Assembly (NCBI RefSeq): GCF_002155145.1
Contig: NZ_CP021323.1
Coordinates: 3,162,001-3,226,000 of the forward strand
Direction: 5' to 3'
Source of the DNA: Kushneria konosiri
GTDB taxonomy: Bacteria; Pseudomonadota; Gammaproteobacteria; Pseudomonadales; Halomonadaceae
Length of the DNA: 64,000 nt
Shown: positions 1 through 7,679 of the stretch, in pieces
Numbering within the stretch: position 1 is the first letter of the stretch
Layout of the letters: each line of letters begins with the position of its first letter
The notes under the pieces: model-generated
Database searches by the model: none
What the model saw: only the letters and a program-made list of their open reading frames with translations
Told to the model about the DNA's origin: nothing
Made by a program: the position numbers and the translations under genes

Positions 1-1616
1 TGCTCCCCCTGTTTCTGGGCATCGGGATGCTGGCTGGTGTCGACGGTCTGGGGTTGATCGATTTCGGCGACTATAACCTGGCTTATCTGATCGGCCAGCT
101 CGCCCTTGCCATGATCCTTCTGGATGGTGGCCTTCGAACACGCATGAAAACCTTCAGGGTAGGGCTTCGACCGGCGCTGTCGCTGGCCACACTTGGCGTC
201 TTTTTGACCAGTGGCCTGACCGGTCTTTTTGCCATGTGGGTGTTCGATCTCAGCGTATTTCAGGGATTGCTGGTCGGAGCCATCGTCGGCTCGACAGACG
301 CGGCAGCTGTATTTTCGATGCTCAGCGGTCAGGGGATTCGTCTCAATGAGCGTGTGGGTGCCACGCTTGAGATCGAGTCGGGTACCAATGACCCAATGGC
401 CATCTTTTTGACGCTGATTTTGTCTCAGACCCTGGCAGGCTCCATCGACAGTGTTTCCGGAACGCTTTTGATGTTTGTCGAGCAGTTCGGCATCGGCGCC
501 CTGGCCGGCATTGCCAGTGGCTGGCTGCTGGGTCGTCTGTTGCGCTGGCTGGATCTGGCGCCGGGGCTTTATTCACTGCTGGCTGCCGCCATGGGCTTCA
601 GCGTTTTCGCACTGACCAACATGCTGGGTGGCAGCGGCTTTCTGGCCATTTATCTGGCCGGGGTCATGATCGGCAATATCCGCGGCAAGCATCTCGAATT
701 CATACTGCCCGTACATGACGGGTTGGCCTGGCTGAGTCAGATCGGGCTTTTCCTGACCCTCGGGCTGCTGGTCACACCCAGCGAAATGGTCGATTATGCC
801 TGGTCCAGCGTTCTGGTCGCCGTTGTGCTGATTTTTGTTGCAAGACCACTGTCGGTCCTGCTGAGTCTCAAGCCCTTTTTCGGATTTCGCTGGCGAGAGC
901 TTGCCTTTATCTCATGGGTCGGGTTGCGCGGTGGCGTACCAATCGTTCTGGCCATCTTCCCGGTCATCGCGGGCGTTGAAAATGCCTCGCTTTATTTCAA
1001 TGTGGCCTTTTTCGTGGTGCTGATCTCACTGATATTGCAGGGCACCACCATCGGCCATATGGCGCGCTGGCTCAAGGTCGAAGTGCCTTCGGAAACTGCA
1101 CCGGCACGCCGTCGCCTGCTGGGCGTGCTGCCTGAGGATGACTATGAGATGTTCGTTTACAAGGTGGACAGCAAGCGTGTCGAAAATACGCCGCTTAGAA
1201 TGCTCCGCTTTCCTTCAGGTGCGGTTGTGGCTGCGATTTTTCGTGAACATGTCATGATTCACCCGACCGGCAGCACCCGACTGCAGGCCGGCGATGTTGC
1301 CTGCGTCATCGCCCGAACCCACGATCTCAATGCCATCAATCATCTGTTCAACGGTGATGCCGAACTCAAGCGGGAGCGCGACTTCTTCGGGGCCTTTGCC
1401 CTGTCAGGTGAAGCCTCGATGGGCGATGTGGCCGATGCCTATGGTCTGACCCTGTCGCTTTGGGAGCGTGAGGAAACGCTGGGTGCCTTCATTGCCCGTC
1501 GTGTCGGCGGCTACCCGGTGGTGGGGGATGATATCGACTGGCATGGTATTCACTGGGTCGTGCAGGATGTCGAGGGCAATAACGTCACACGAGTCGGTTT
1601 GAGGCTGCACGGCTAA
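1..1616 (+). CDS. cvrA: K+/H+ antiporter, NhaP2/CvrA type (5' end outside window)
   Basis: Inner-membrane potassium/proton antiporter of the CPA1 family, which removes K+ and protects cell volume at low osmolarity. The reading frame is already open at base 3, with residues LPLFLGIGMLAGVDG matching an internal part of CvrA, so the ATG at 27 is internal and the start lies upstream. About ten hydrophobic segments cover the first 350 or so visible residues and include the family motifs GSTDAAAVF and ESGTNDPMA (ion-binding Asp region) and GLRGGVPIVLA. A soluble C-terminal part of about 170 residues follows, consistent with the TrkA-C-like and CorC/HlyC-like regulatory domains known in NhaP2. The stop is followed closely by a strong terminator. 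The family is certain; substrate preference is inferred from the similarity to CvrA. Confidence 0.9.
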   Translation, partial: LPLFLGIGMLAGVDGLGLIDFGDYNLAYLIGQLALAMILLDGGLRTRMKTFRVGLRPALSLATLGVFLTSGLTGLFAMWVFDLSVFQGLLVGAIVGSTDAAAVFSMLSGQGIRLNERVGATLEIESGTNDPMAIFLTLILSQTLAGSIDSVSGTLLMFVEQFGIGALAGIASGWLLGRLLRWLDLAPGLYSLLAAAMGFSVFALTNMLGGSGFLAIYLAGVMIGNIRGKHLEFILPVHDGLAWLSQIGLFLTLGLLVTPSEMVDYAWSSVLVAVVLIFVARPLSVLLSLKPFFGFRWRELAFISWVGLRGGVPIVLAIFPVIAGVENASLYFNVAFFVVLISLILQGTTIGHMARWLKVEVPSETAPARRRLLGVLPEDDYEMFVYKVDSKRVENTPLRMLRFPSGAVVAAIFREHVMIHPTGSTRLQAGDVACVIARTHDLNAINHLFNGDAELKRERDFFGAFALSGEASMGDVADAYGLTLSLWEREETLGAFIARRVGGYPVVGDDIDWHGIHWVVQDVEGNNVTRVGLRLHG

Positions 1617-1633
1617 TTCCTGCCGCCGGACAT

Positions 1634-1664
1634 AAAAACGCCCGCTCAGTCGCGGGCGTTTTTA
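1634..1664 (+). terminator. Rho-independent terminator of the antiporter gene
   Basis: A perfect CGCCCGC/GCGGGCG stem with a short loop is followed by a T-run and preceded by an A-run. It lies 17 bases after the antiporter stop codon. The A-run on its left could let it also serve the small minus-strand gene that ends at 1680. Confidence 0.85.
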
Positions 1665-1679
1665 TATTCAAGGCATATC

Positions 1680-1919
1680 TCAATTCATGACACGCCACTT
1701 GTTATTTTTCTGCGAAGTCGGGGGCAACGGCTCATCGTCGTGATCAAGCTGGATGCGCGTTGATTCGTCAAGCAGATCTCCCTGTGGGGTGCACTCCTGG
1801 AATTCACCAGCATGGCCCGGGCGATCACCGGCATCGTAAACCCCTGTGGGGTTATCCCCCTGATGCTCGCCTTCCCGCTCCATGTTGCCCTTGGTAAAAC
1901 CGCGTCCACTATTGGCCAT
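1680..1919 (-). CDS. Small hydrophilic protein, function unknown
   Basis: A 79-residue protein, not assigned to any family I can name. It is very hydrophilic and acidic, rich in Gly, Asp, Glu and Gln, with no cysteine, signal peptide or membrane segment. The start MANSGRGFTKGNMERE is preceded by a GGAGAA Shine-Dalgarno 7 bases upstream (just right of 1920), which supports translation on this strand. It ends shortly before the bidirectional-looking terminator at 1634-1664. The composition resembles small stress-related or disordered proteins, but that is only an impression. An overlapping minus-strand frame at 1685-1909 has no comparable start signal and is treated as a shadow. Confidence 0.6.
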   Translation of the reverse strand: MANSGRGFTKGNMEREGEHQGDNPTGVYDAGDRPGHAGEFQECTPQGDLLDESTRIQLDHDDEPLPPTSQKNNKWRVMN

Positions 1920-1998
1920 CAGAACTTCTCCGTGTCATTTGATCATCCTGAAATGAGCCTAGGCAAGGCTGCATCACTCTGCAACCGGAACGGCCCTG

Positions 1999-2274
1999 TC
2001 AGACGCTGCCGGTATCGCTCAGCCTCTGAAACGCCCGCACCGCGCTGTCCTCGATACCCTGCTGACGATAATGGGCTTCGAGATTGATGAAGACCTCCAG
2101 CATGTCCGGGTCGAGGAAGAGCTCATCCATTTTTTGGCCCTGCTGCCAGAGCTCCAGACACATCGCTCCGGAATCACGAAATTGTTGAATGACCTCACCT
2201 GGAAAGGGCTTGGAAGCAGCATTACAAGCTTGCTGTAGACTCACGGGTATCAAAGCCATTGCCTCGGTATGCAT
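1999..2274 (-). CDS. Hypothetical protein of about 91 residues
   Basis: Unrecognised small soluble protein. It is predicted mostly helical and acidic in its second half (LFLDPDMLEVFINLEAHY). The frame stays open upstream to 2370, but those 32 residues are Cys/Tyr/Asn-rich and unlike the rest, so I start at the ATG at 2274 (MHTEAMALIP). A further in-frame ATG at 2259 has GAGG only two bases away, so the start is uncertain. It is transcribed away from tRNA-Ser and not obviously in an operon. Codon use and the soluble helical character favour a real gene, but no domain is visible. Confidence 0.5.
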   Translation of the reverse strand: MHTEAMALIPVSLQQACNAASKPFPGEVIQQFRDSGAMCLELWQQGQKMDELFLDPDMLEVFINLEAHYRQQGIEDSAVRAFQRLSDTGSV

Positions 2275-2431
2275 ATTGATGAGGCAACAGTAAGTGCAGG
2301 TGTTCAGATTGTAAATTTTTGAAGGGTAAAAGTTGCTCGGTATGGTGTCTTGAAGAGGGGGGTGAGGCAAACCATGCCTGTAATTCAGATCATCAAGGCC
2401 AGTCAGGACAGAGCCAAAGGGAGAAAAGGCA

Positions 2432-2476
2432 TCAAAAACGAAAAGGGCCTGCCAATCAATGATTGGCAGGCCCTTT
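2432..2476 (-). terminator. Terminator of tRNA-Ser
   Basis: A very long perfect stem of about 16 base pairs (AAAGGGCCTGCCAATC paired with its complement around a 3-base loop) lies immediately 3' of the tRNA on the minus strand. It is followed in that direction by TTTTCGTTTTTG, as expected for an intrinsic terminator. Confidence 0.85.
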
Positions 2477-2482
2477 GAATAG

Positions 2483-2572
2483 TGGCGGAGGGACAGGGAT
2501 TCGAACCCTGGAAGGGCGTTAACCCTTGCCGGTTTTCAAGACCGGTGCATTCAACCGCTCTGCCATCCCTCC
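2483..2572 (-). tRNA. tRNA-Ser (anticodon TGA)
   Basis: Read on the minus strand, the 90-base sequence starts GGAGGGATGGC and ends with the paired acceptor strand, a discriminator G and encoded CCA. The anticodon loop CTTGAAA gives TGA, decoding UCN. It has a long variable arm, as serine tRNAs do, and the T-loop GGTTCGAATCC. In E. coli the equivalent gene, serT, also lies next to yccA and tusE, and the same neighbours occur here on the right. A sigma70-like promoter lies just upstream and a strong terminator just downstream, so it is a single-gene unit. Confidence 0.97.
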
Positions 2573-2587
2573 GGCTTACGGCGATGC

Positions 2588-2615
2588 ATCTTAACAGCCT
2601 GCCAGCAAAGGTCAA
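2588..2615 (-). promoter_or_regulatory. Sigma70-type promoter of tRNA-Ser
   Basis: On the minus strand TTGACC (2615-2610) is followed after 16 bases by TAAGAT (2593-2588). This puts the predicted start a few bases before the tRNA 5' end at 2572. Confidence 0.65.
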
Positions 2616-2719
2616 GGAGCTTAATTCAATCAAAAGGGTCATCGCTTGCAGAGAAGGCGTTTGAAGCTCATTCTTGGTTAAAATTCCACCATAACCATGC
2701 ACGATGCAGGGAGTGATCC

Positions 2720-3385
2720 ATGGTCGATAGAACCTATGGGGTCTCGCAGAGCGGGGCCAGAAGTGTCGAAGCGCACAAGGTATTGCGCAATACCTACATG
2801 CTGCTGGCCATGACGCTGCTGTTCTCGGCTGTCACTGCCGGGGTTGCAATGTCGATGGGCATCCAGCGCATGAACATTTTTGTCTTTTTCATTGGCGCTT
2901 ACGGGCTGATGTTTCTGGTCCACAAGACCGCCAACTCGGCCGCAGGGCTGCTGGCGACCTTCGCGTTTACGGGCTTTATGGGGTTCACCCTCGGCCCGAT
3001 TCTCAGCGCCTATCTGACGCTGTCCAACGGACCGCAGCTGATCATGACCGCACTGGGCATGACAGCAGTGACCTTTGCCGGTCTGTCGGCCGTGGCGCTG
3101 ATTACCCGAAAGGACTTCAGCTTTCTGAGCAATTTCATCATGGCCGGCGCCATCGTGCTGATTCTGGCCATGGTGGTAGCAATGATCTTCAATATCTCCG
3201 GTCTGGCCCTGGCCGTATCGGCGGGTTTTGTGCTTTTTGCCTCGGCCGTGATCCTTTATGAAACCAGTCAGGTGATCCATGGCGGACAGGACAACTACAT
3301 TCTGGCCACCATCAGCCTGTATGTGGCCATCTACAATCTGTTTATCAGCCTGCTGTCGATTCTGGGCCTGAGTTCCAGCGACTGA
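2720..3385 (+). CDS. yccA: Bax inhibitor-1 family protein YccA
   Basis: Seven-helix inner-membrane protein of the BI-1/YccA family. In E. coli, YccA is a substrate and modulator of the FtsH (HflB) membrane protease. The 221 residues are almost wholly hydrophobic after a short polar N-terminus, with about seven membrane segments between residues 25 and 215 and the family-typical acidic end (LGLSSSD). Its place between tRNA-Ser(TGA) and the tus genes is conserved with E. coli. A terminator follows at once, so it is probably transcribed separately from tusD. A channel or calcium-leak role known for other BI-1 proteins cannot be judged from sequence alone. Confidence 0.9.
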   Translation: MVDRTYGVSQSGARSVEAHKVLRNTYMLLAMTLLFSAVTAGVAMSMGIQRMNIFVFFIGAYGLMFLVHKTANSAAGLLATFAFTGFMGFTLGPILSAYLTLSNGPQLIMTALGMTAVTFAGLSAVALITRKDFSFLSNFIMAGAIVLILAMVVAMIFNISGLALAVSAGFVLFASAVILYETSQVIHGGQDNYILATISLYVAIYNLFISLLSILGLSSSD

Positions 3386-3416
3386 CCCCTCACGGCGTCA
3401 TGATCTGTTAACATGA

Positions 3417-3446
3417 GACCCTGCCTTCCGGCAGGGTTCTTTTGTT
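3417..3446 (+). terminator. Terminator between yccA and tusD
   Basis: The hairpin ACCCTGCC-TTCC-GGCAGGGT is followed by TTCTTTTG. It lies 30 bases after the yccA stop and before the tusD ribosome-binding site. Confidence 0.75.
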
Positions 3447-3476
3447 TCAAGAAGCTTGTTTCTGGAGAAATATCTG

Positions 3477-3881
3477 GTGTCTCAAGGACTGACCTACGCC
3501 CTGATGGTCCAAGGCGCACCCTATAGCCAGCAGGCCTCTCATAGTGCGCTGCGTTTTGCTGAAGCCTTGCCGGCGCAGGGGCATCGTGTGGCCACGGTCT
3601 TTTTCTATCATGACGGCATCTACAATGCCGCCAGCATGATGACACCGCCGCGGGATGAGCCCCATCTTCTCGAGCGCTGGCGTGCGCTGCATCAGACCCA
3701 GCAATGCGAGCTTCTGGTCTGTGTGGCCTCGGCCGTTCGTCGTGGTCTGCTGGATGAGGGAGAGGCACGCCGTCATGGGCATTCACATCCCACTCTTGAG
3801 GCGCCGTTTGAGCTGACGGGACTGGGACAGCTCATGCAGGCCGCGCTTGAGCATGATCGACTGATCACCTTTGCCCCCTGA
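3477..3881 (+). CDS. tusD: Sulfurtransferase TusD (DsrE-like)
   Basis: Subunit of the cytoplasmic TusBCD complex, which takes persulfide sulfur from TusA and passes it to TusE for the 2-thiolation of wobble uridine by MnmA. The conserved catalytic cysteine is in LLVCVASAVRRG, matching the active-site Cys of E. coli TusD. The frame is open from a TTG at 3456, but GTG at 3477 (SQGLTYALMVQG follows) has a GGAGA 8 bases upstream and gives the usual length (about 134 residues), so I chose it. It is followed by tusC, tusB and tusE on the same strand at 28-45 base spacing, forming one operon. Confidence 0.93.
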   Translation: MSQGLTYALMVQGAPYSQQASHSALRFAEALPAQGHRVATVFFYHDGIYNAASMMTPPRDEPHLLERWRALHQTQQCELLVCVASAVRRGLLDEGEARRHGHSHPTLEAPFELTGLGQLMQAALEHDRLITFAP

Positions 3882-3911
3882 GGCGAGTATTACGGACAAG
3901 GCAACAACATC

Positions 3912-4265
3912 ATGGAATCCAAAAGCATACTGGTGGTCGTGCGACATCCACCGCATGGCTCGAGCTGGGTTCGTGAAGGGCTCGAAACGGCATTGGTCGG
4001 CGCAGCGCTGGGCCAGCCGCCGAATCTGCTGTTTAGCGGCGACGGGATTCTGGCGCTGCTGGCTCATCAGCAACGGGGCGCACTGGGACAGAAGGGCAGT
4101 GCGGCCATGCTGGAAGGCCTGTCACTCTATGACATCGAGCCCCTCTGGTATGACCGGCACTCGCTTGAAGCGCGCGGGCTTGACGCCAGTCAGTTGATAC
4201 CGGGGTGTCAGCAGGCCAGCACGGCGGACATGATCGCCCGACATGACGTGGTCATGAGTTTTTGA
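3912..4265 (+). CDS. tusC: Sulfurtransferase complex subunit TusC (DsrF-like)
   Basis: Second subunit of the TusBCD sulfur-relay complex; a structural partner in the TusB2C2D2 hexamer. It has 117 residues with the DsrE-fold opening SILVVVRHPPHGSSWVREGL and a closing stretch IARHDVVMSF typical of TusC. There is no conserved catalytic cysteine at the TusD position, as expected for this subunit. It is placed between tusD and tusB with short gaps. Confidence 0.92.
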   Translation: MESKSILVVVRHPPHGSSWVREGLETALVGAALGQPPNLLFSGDGILALLAHQQRGALGQKGSAAMLEGLSLYDIEPLWYDRHSLEARGLDASQLIPGCQQASTADMIARHDVVMSF

Positions 4266-4293
4266 TGCATCATTTCTTTCAACAGGGATCACC

Positions 4294-4578
4294 ATGAACA
4301 CGCTTCACCTGGTCAATCGCTCTCCCTTTGCTACTCGTATTCTGGATGAGCTTGCTGCCGCCGTCTGTGAAGGCGATCATGTTCTTCTGATCGAAGACGG
4401 CGTCTACGCAGCCTGTGGCACTGCGCTGAGCGACTTTCCGAAAGGCATCAAGCTCTGGGCACTGGAAGAGGACTGCGTATCGCGAGGCATCGTTCCCTCG
4501 GAATTCCCCAAAAGAGTGGACATGGCAGGTTTTGTCGACCTGACTGCCAGGGCACATCGCTGCGTCAGCTGGTTCTGA
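4294..4578 (+). CDS. tusB: Sulfurtransferase complex subunit TusB (DsrH-like)
   Basis: Third subunit of TusBCD. It has 94 residues, the normal DsrH length, with the typical start MNTLHLVNRSPF and the motif LLIEDGVYAA. A purine-rich AACAGGGA lies upstream of the ATG. The gene order tusD-tusC-tusB-tusE matches the sulfur-relay operons of Pseudomonas-type genomes. Confidence 0.93.
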   Translation: MNTLHLVNRSPFATRILDELAAAVCEGDHVLLIEDGVYAACGTALSDFPKGIKLWALEEDCVSRGIVPSEFPKRVDMAGFVDLTARAHRCVSWF

Positions 4579-4623
4579 TCGCCGATCAGGTATACGACCC
4601 CAAATTACATAACACCGGAACTC

Positions 4624-4974
4624 ATGACATCGGATACCGACACTCTAACACTTGCTGATGGCACGACTGTCGCGCTTGATAGCGACGGCCACCTGCTGGA
4701 TCCTGAATGCTGGTCGCCTGAAATAGCCGAGAAAATGGCCGAGCGCGAGGCTCGCGTACTGACCCCCGAGCACTGGGAAATCATCGAGCTGCAGCGTGAC
4801 TTTTATACACGCTTTGAGATGGCCCCGGCCATGCGAGCACTGGTCAAGGCTACTCGACAGCAACTGGGTGAAGAAAAGGGCAGCTCGCTTTATCTGATGT
4901 CGCTTTTCCCCGAGAGTCCTGCGCGCGTGTCAGCACGTCTTGCAGGACTGCCACGCCCCACCAACTGCCTGTAG
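4624..4974 (+). CDS. tusE: Sulfur-carrier protein TusE (DsrC family)
   Basis: Accepts sulfur from TusD and interacts with the MnmA-tRNA complex for 2-thiouridine formation. The 116-residue protein ends GLPRPTNCL, with the swinging-arm cysteine as the penultimate residue. It is the only cysteine near the C-terminus: the second conserved Cys of dissimilatory DsrC is missing, so this is the TusE type and not a sulfite-reductase DsrC. Other family features are the WSPEIAE and LTPEHWEII segments. It is last in the tus operon, followed 8 bases later by acpH. Confidence 0.95.
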   Translation: MTSDTDTLTLADGTTVALDSDGHLLDPECWSPEIAEKMAEREARVLTPEHWEIIELQRDFYTRFEMAPAMRALVKATRQQLGEEKGSSLYLMSLFPESPARVSARLAGLPRPTNCL

Positions 4975-4982
4975 GTCAGCGC

Positions 4983-5561
4983 GTGAACTTTCTTGCTCAT
5001 GCCCGACTGGCACGCCATGGCAACGATCTTTTCATGCTGGGCAATCTGGTGGCTGATGGCATCAAGGGGCCAGTGCCGACAACCGCTCCTTGCGAACTGG
5101 CCCGGGGCATACGGTTTCACCGCAGGATGGATGCCCTGATCGACCAGCACGATACGACTCTGGCGCTCAAGCGGCAGGCGCCGGCTCCACAACGGCGTGT
5201 CTGCGGCATCGCACTTGATATTGTGTGGGATCACTTTCTGGCCAGGTTGTACCACGACGAAGTGCTCAACCAGCGCGTCTATCACGTGCTTTCTTGCCAT
5301 TCGGACATGGTGCCAGAGCGACAGGTGCGTCTTTTCGAACACCTTCGTCGTGATAACTGGCTCAAGGCCTACGCAAGCTTTGATTTCACCTGCCGGGCCA
5401 TCGCAGGGGTGGGTACTCGCCTGTCAGGCCCCAACCGGCTGGCCGAACTAACGCCATGGCTTGAGCGAGAATATGCCTTGCTTGAAGAGAGTTTTCACGA
5501 GATCTGGCCATGGATGCAGCAGGCGGCATGCGAGCATGCCGCCGCATCAACTGGTCAGTAG
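4983..5561 (+). CDS. acpH: Acyl carrier protein phosphodiesterase
   Basis: AcpH (DUF479) hydrolyses the 4'-phosphopantetheine group from holo-ACP to regenerate apo-ACP. The 192-residue protein starts MNFLAHARLA and has the family pattern GNLVADGIKGP, RGIRFHRRMDALIDQH and DIVWDHFLAR, whose Asp and His residues are the likely metal ligands of an HD-like fold. The start is a GTG at 4983, eight bases after the tusE stop, so it may be translated from the tus transcript. Its 3' end overlaps convergent moeA by 15 bases. Confidence 0.9.
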   Translation: MNFLAHARLARHGNDLFMLGNLVADGIKGPVPTTAPCELARGIRFHRRMDALIDQHDTTLALKRQAPAPQRRVCGIALDIVWDHFLARLYHDEVLNQRVYHVLSCHSDMVPERQVRLFEHLRRDNWLKAYASFDFTCRAIAGVGTRLSGPNRLAELTPWLEREYALLEESFHEIWPWMQQAACEHAAASTGQ

Positions 5562-6746
5562 AAGACACCTGACGCGCTCGCCCGGCATGATTTTCGAATT
5601 TGCCCTGATGACTGCCAGCGCATTGGCACTCACGCATGAACGCAAAATAGAGGAGTCCTGATCCTCAAACGCTTGCGCGCGATAGCCATCGCCGTCCCAC
5701 TGAAGGGTCACGCGCATATAATGATCGCGCCCGGCAGTTTCGGTTTGGAACTCCGCTTGAGCTGTCACTTCCGGCAGGGCTCTCATGTCGTCGCATCCCT
5801 GCATGCCCCCCAAAAGCGGACGCAAAAAGAGCCACGCACCAACAAAGCTCGACACCGGATTTCCGGCAAGCCCAACGAAGCGGCAAGGACCGATATGCCC
5901 CAGCGCCAGCGGTTTGCCGGGGCGGATCGACAGGCGCCAGAGATCCAGCCTGCCCAGTGACTCCAGTGCACGACGGACATAATCAGCATCGCCGACCGAG
6001 ACTCCGCCAGTCGTGACAATGACATCCACCAGATGCGAGGCGTGCTCAAGAGCCTGTGTCATGGCCTCGAGCGTATCCGGCACCTGTTCCACCAGCGTCA
6101 GCTCGGCACCAAAGCGCACCAGAAGGTCCATCAGCATGAACCGGTTGCCGTTATAAATCTGCCCGGGCGCCAGAGATTCGCCCGGCAGTTTCAGCTCATC
6201 GCCAGTGAACAAAAGAGCCACTCTGGGCTTTCGGTAAACCGGTACCTGATCAAACCCCTGGCCTGCCAGAAATCCCAGTGCAGCGCTATTGAGCCGAGTC
6301 CCCCGGGAGACCAGCACTTCACCGATTCTGATTTCACGTCCCTTCAGGCGAACGCTGTTACCCGTCTCAAGGCCGGCCGGAATGAACACGCCCTCATCAC
6401 GGACGTCGACTTCCTCCTGCATGATGACGCTATCGGCGCCCTCGGGCAGGGGCGCACCGGTAAAGATGCGGGCACAGGTCCCTTCTTCCAGCGCAGTGCC
6501 ACTCTGGCCGGCCATGATGCGCTGGCTGACAGGCAGTACCCTGCCACTGTCCCCAGCGCGCAGAGCATAGCCATCCATGGCGCTGTTATTGAAAGGAGGT
6601 GTGTCGTGTCGGGCGTACAGCGTTTGCGCCAGCACTCGATCTCCTGCCGTCTCGAGCCTTACCCACTCACAGGGCAGCGGTGCAAGATCGGCTGACAGCG
6701 CCTTGAGTGCCTCCTGCGGCGTATGCAATCGATCGTTACCCACCAT
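5547..6746 (-). CDS. moeA: Molybdopterin molybdenumtransferase MoeA
   Basis: Inserts molybdate into adenylylated molybdopterin in the last step of molybdenum cofactor synthesis. The 399 residues hold the MoeA motifs NNSAMDGYALR near the N-terminus, RIFTGAPLPEGAD, LLFTGDEL and the catalytic-domain TTGGVSVGDADYV. Residue spacing and length match E. coli MoeA (411). The start overlaps the end of moaB by 11 bases, so the two are co-translated. No other moa genes and no molybdoenzyme are in the window. Confidence 0.95.
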   Translation of the reverse strand: MVGNDRLHTPQEALKALSADLAPLPCEWVRLETAGDRVLAQTLYARHDTPPFNNSAMDGYALRAGDSGRVLPVSQRIMAGQSGTALEEGTCARIFTGAPLPEGADSVIMQEEVDVRDEGVFIPAGLETGNSVRLKGREIRIGEVLVSRGTRLNSAALGFLAGQGFDQVPVYRKPRVALLFTGDELKLPGESLAPGQIYNGNRFMLMDLLVRFGAELTLVEQVPDTLEAMTQALEHASHLVDVIVTTGGVSVGDADYVRRALESLGRLDLWRLSIRPGKPLALGHIGPCRFVGLAGNPVSSFVGAWLFLRPLLGGMQGCDDMRALPEVTAQAEFQTETAGRDHYMRVTLQWDGDGYRAQAFEDQDSSILRSCVSANALAVIRANSKIMPGERVRCLLLTS

Positions 6747-7260
6747 GCTGGCCCCGCCCGGGAATCACCAGATTGGCAAAATTGCAGGGCTTGTGCCGAC
6801 TATCCAGCTGTTCAAGAAGGATGCCTTCCCAGCCAGTACGGCAGGCACCGGTTGAGCCCGGCAGGCAGAATACGGCCGTATGGTTGGCAAAGCCTGCCAG
6901 CGCCCGACTCTGTATGGTCGAGCTGCCGACATCATCCTGTGAGAGTCGACGAAACATTTCGCCAAATCCTTCGATATGACTATCGAACAAGACGCCGACC
7001 GCTTCGGGTGTGGAGTCCCGACCGGTAAAGCCGGTACCGCCCGTCGTGATCACGATCTGTATCTTCGGATTGGCGATCAGGCAGGCGACTTCCGCGCGAA
7101 TCTGATAGAGCTCGTCACGAATAATCTGACGAAAAGCGCAGCGATGACCGGCACGCTCAAGCGATTCGATCAGCAGGGCACCGGACCGGTCACTGCTTTC
7201 ATCACGCGTGTCAGAGATGGTCAAAACGGCAATGTCGAGCGGTATGAAATCATCGTTCAC
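6736..7260 (-). CDS. moaB: Molybdenum cofactor biosynthesis protein MoaB/MogA-like
   Basis: Adenylates molybdopterin or acts as a MogA-like protein upstream of MoeA; paralogues differ in activity, so the exact role is open. The 174 residues have the diagnostic VITTGGTGFTGRDSTPEA and a closing LPGSTGACRTGW. The frame remains open to 7344, but the GTG at 7260 overlaps the stop of the preceding gene as GTGA, with a GGGGA about ten bases before it, so this is the likely start. It lies between the DUF1244 gene and moeA, all overlapping. Confidence 0.92.
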   Translation of the reverse strand: MNDDFIPLDIAVLTISDTRDESSDRSGALLIESLERAGHRCAFRQIIRDELYQIRAEVACLIANPKIQIVITTGGTGFTGRDSTPEAVGVLFDSHIEGFGEMFRRLSQDDVGSSTIQSRALAGFANHTAVFCLPGSTGACRTGWEGILLEQLDSRHKPCNFANLVIPGRGQHGG

Positions 7261-7574
7261 GAAGAGGTATTCCCCTTTGCCTTTTGACGAGCCTCGAGCG
7301 CCTTGAGCTGTTCTTCGGTGGCCGGAGGCTGGTTCGCCTTCCATTCACTGTAGGGCATGCCATAGACATGCTCGCGAGCGCTTTCCAGGTCAAGCTCTAC
7401 ATGACGCTCTTCGGCTGCCGTCACCAGCCACTTGGAAAGACAGTTACGGCAGAAATCAGCCAGAATCATCAAATCAATGTTTTGCACATCGCGATTGTCA
7501 TCGAGATGCTTGAGAAGGCGGCGAAAGGCAGCCGCCTCGAGCTCGGTTCGGGTCTGCTTGTCCAGTTGGTCCAT
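7257..7574 (-). CDS. DUF1244 family protein, first gene of the moaB-moeA unit
   Basis: Small soluble protein (105 residues) of the DUF1244 family, whose biochemical role is not known to me. The family signature DFCRNCLSKWLVTAAEE contains a CxxC pair, followed by HVYGMPYSEWK. It is predicted mainly helical, with a Lys/Gln-rich tail. A clear AGGAG lies 6 bases before the ATG. Its stop overlaps the moaB start in a GTGA, so translation of the two is coupled, which hints at a link to molybdenum cofactor assembly or sulfur/metal handling. That link is inference. Confidence 0.85.
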   Translation of the reverse strand: MDQLDKQTRTELEAAAFRRLLKHLDDNRDVQNIDLMILADFCRNCLSKWLVTAAEERHVELDLESAREHVYGMPYSEWKANQPPATEEQLKALEARQKAKGNTSS

Positions 7575-7679
7575 GCTTGGCTCCTGTAAACGCCCTGAAT
7601 CCAGAAAATCCGGTGATCAGGGGTAACCTCATTGTAGGTCGTCATTGTCTACCGCAATAGTGACAACGCTGGCCCATGA

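Noticed and set aside
2678-3280. Minus-strand 200-codon frame opposite yccA
   Set aside because: It is His/Gln-rich noise antisense to a clear seven-helix protein gene.
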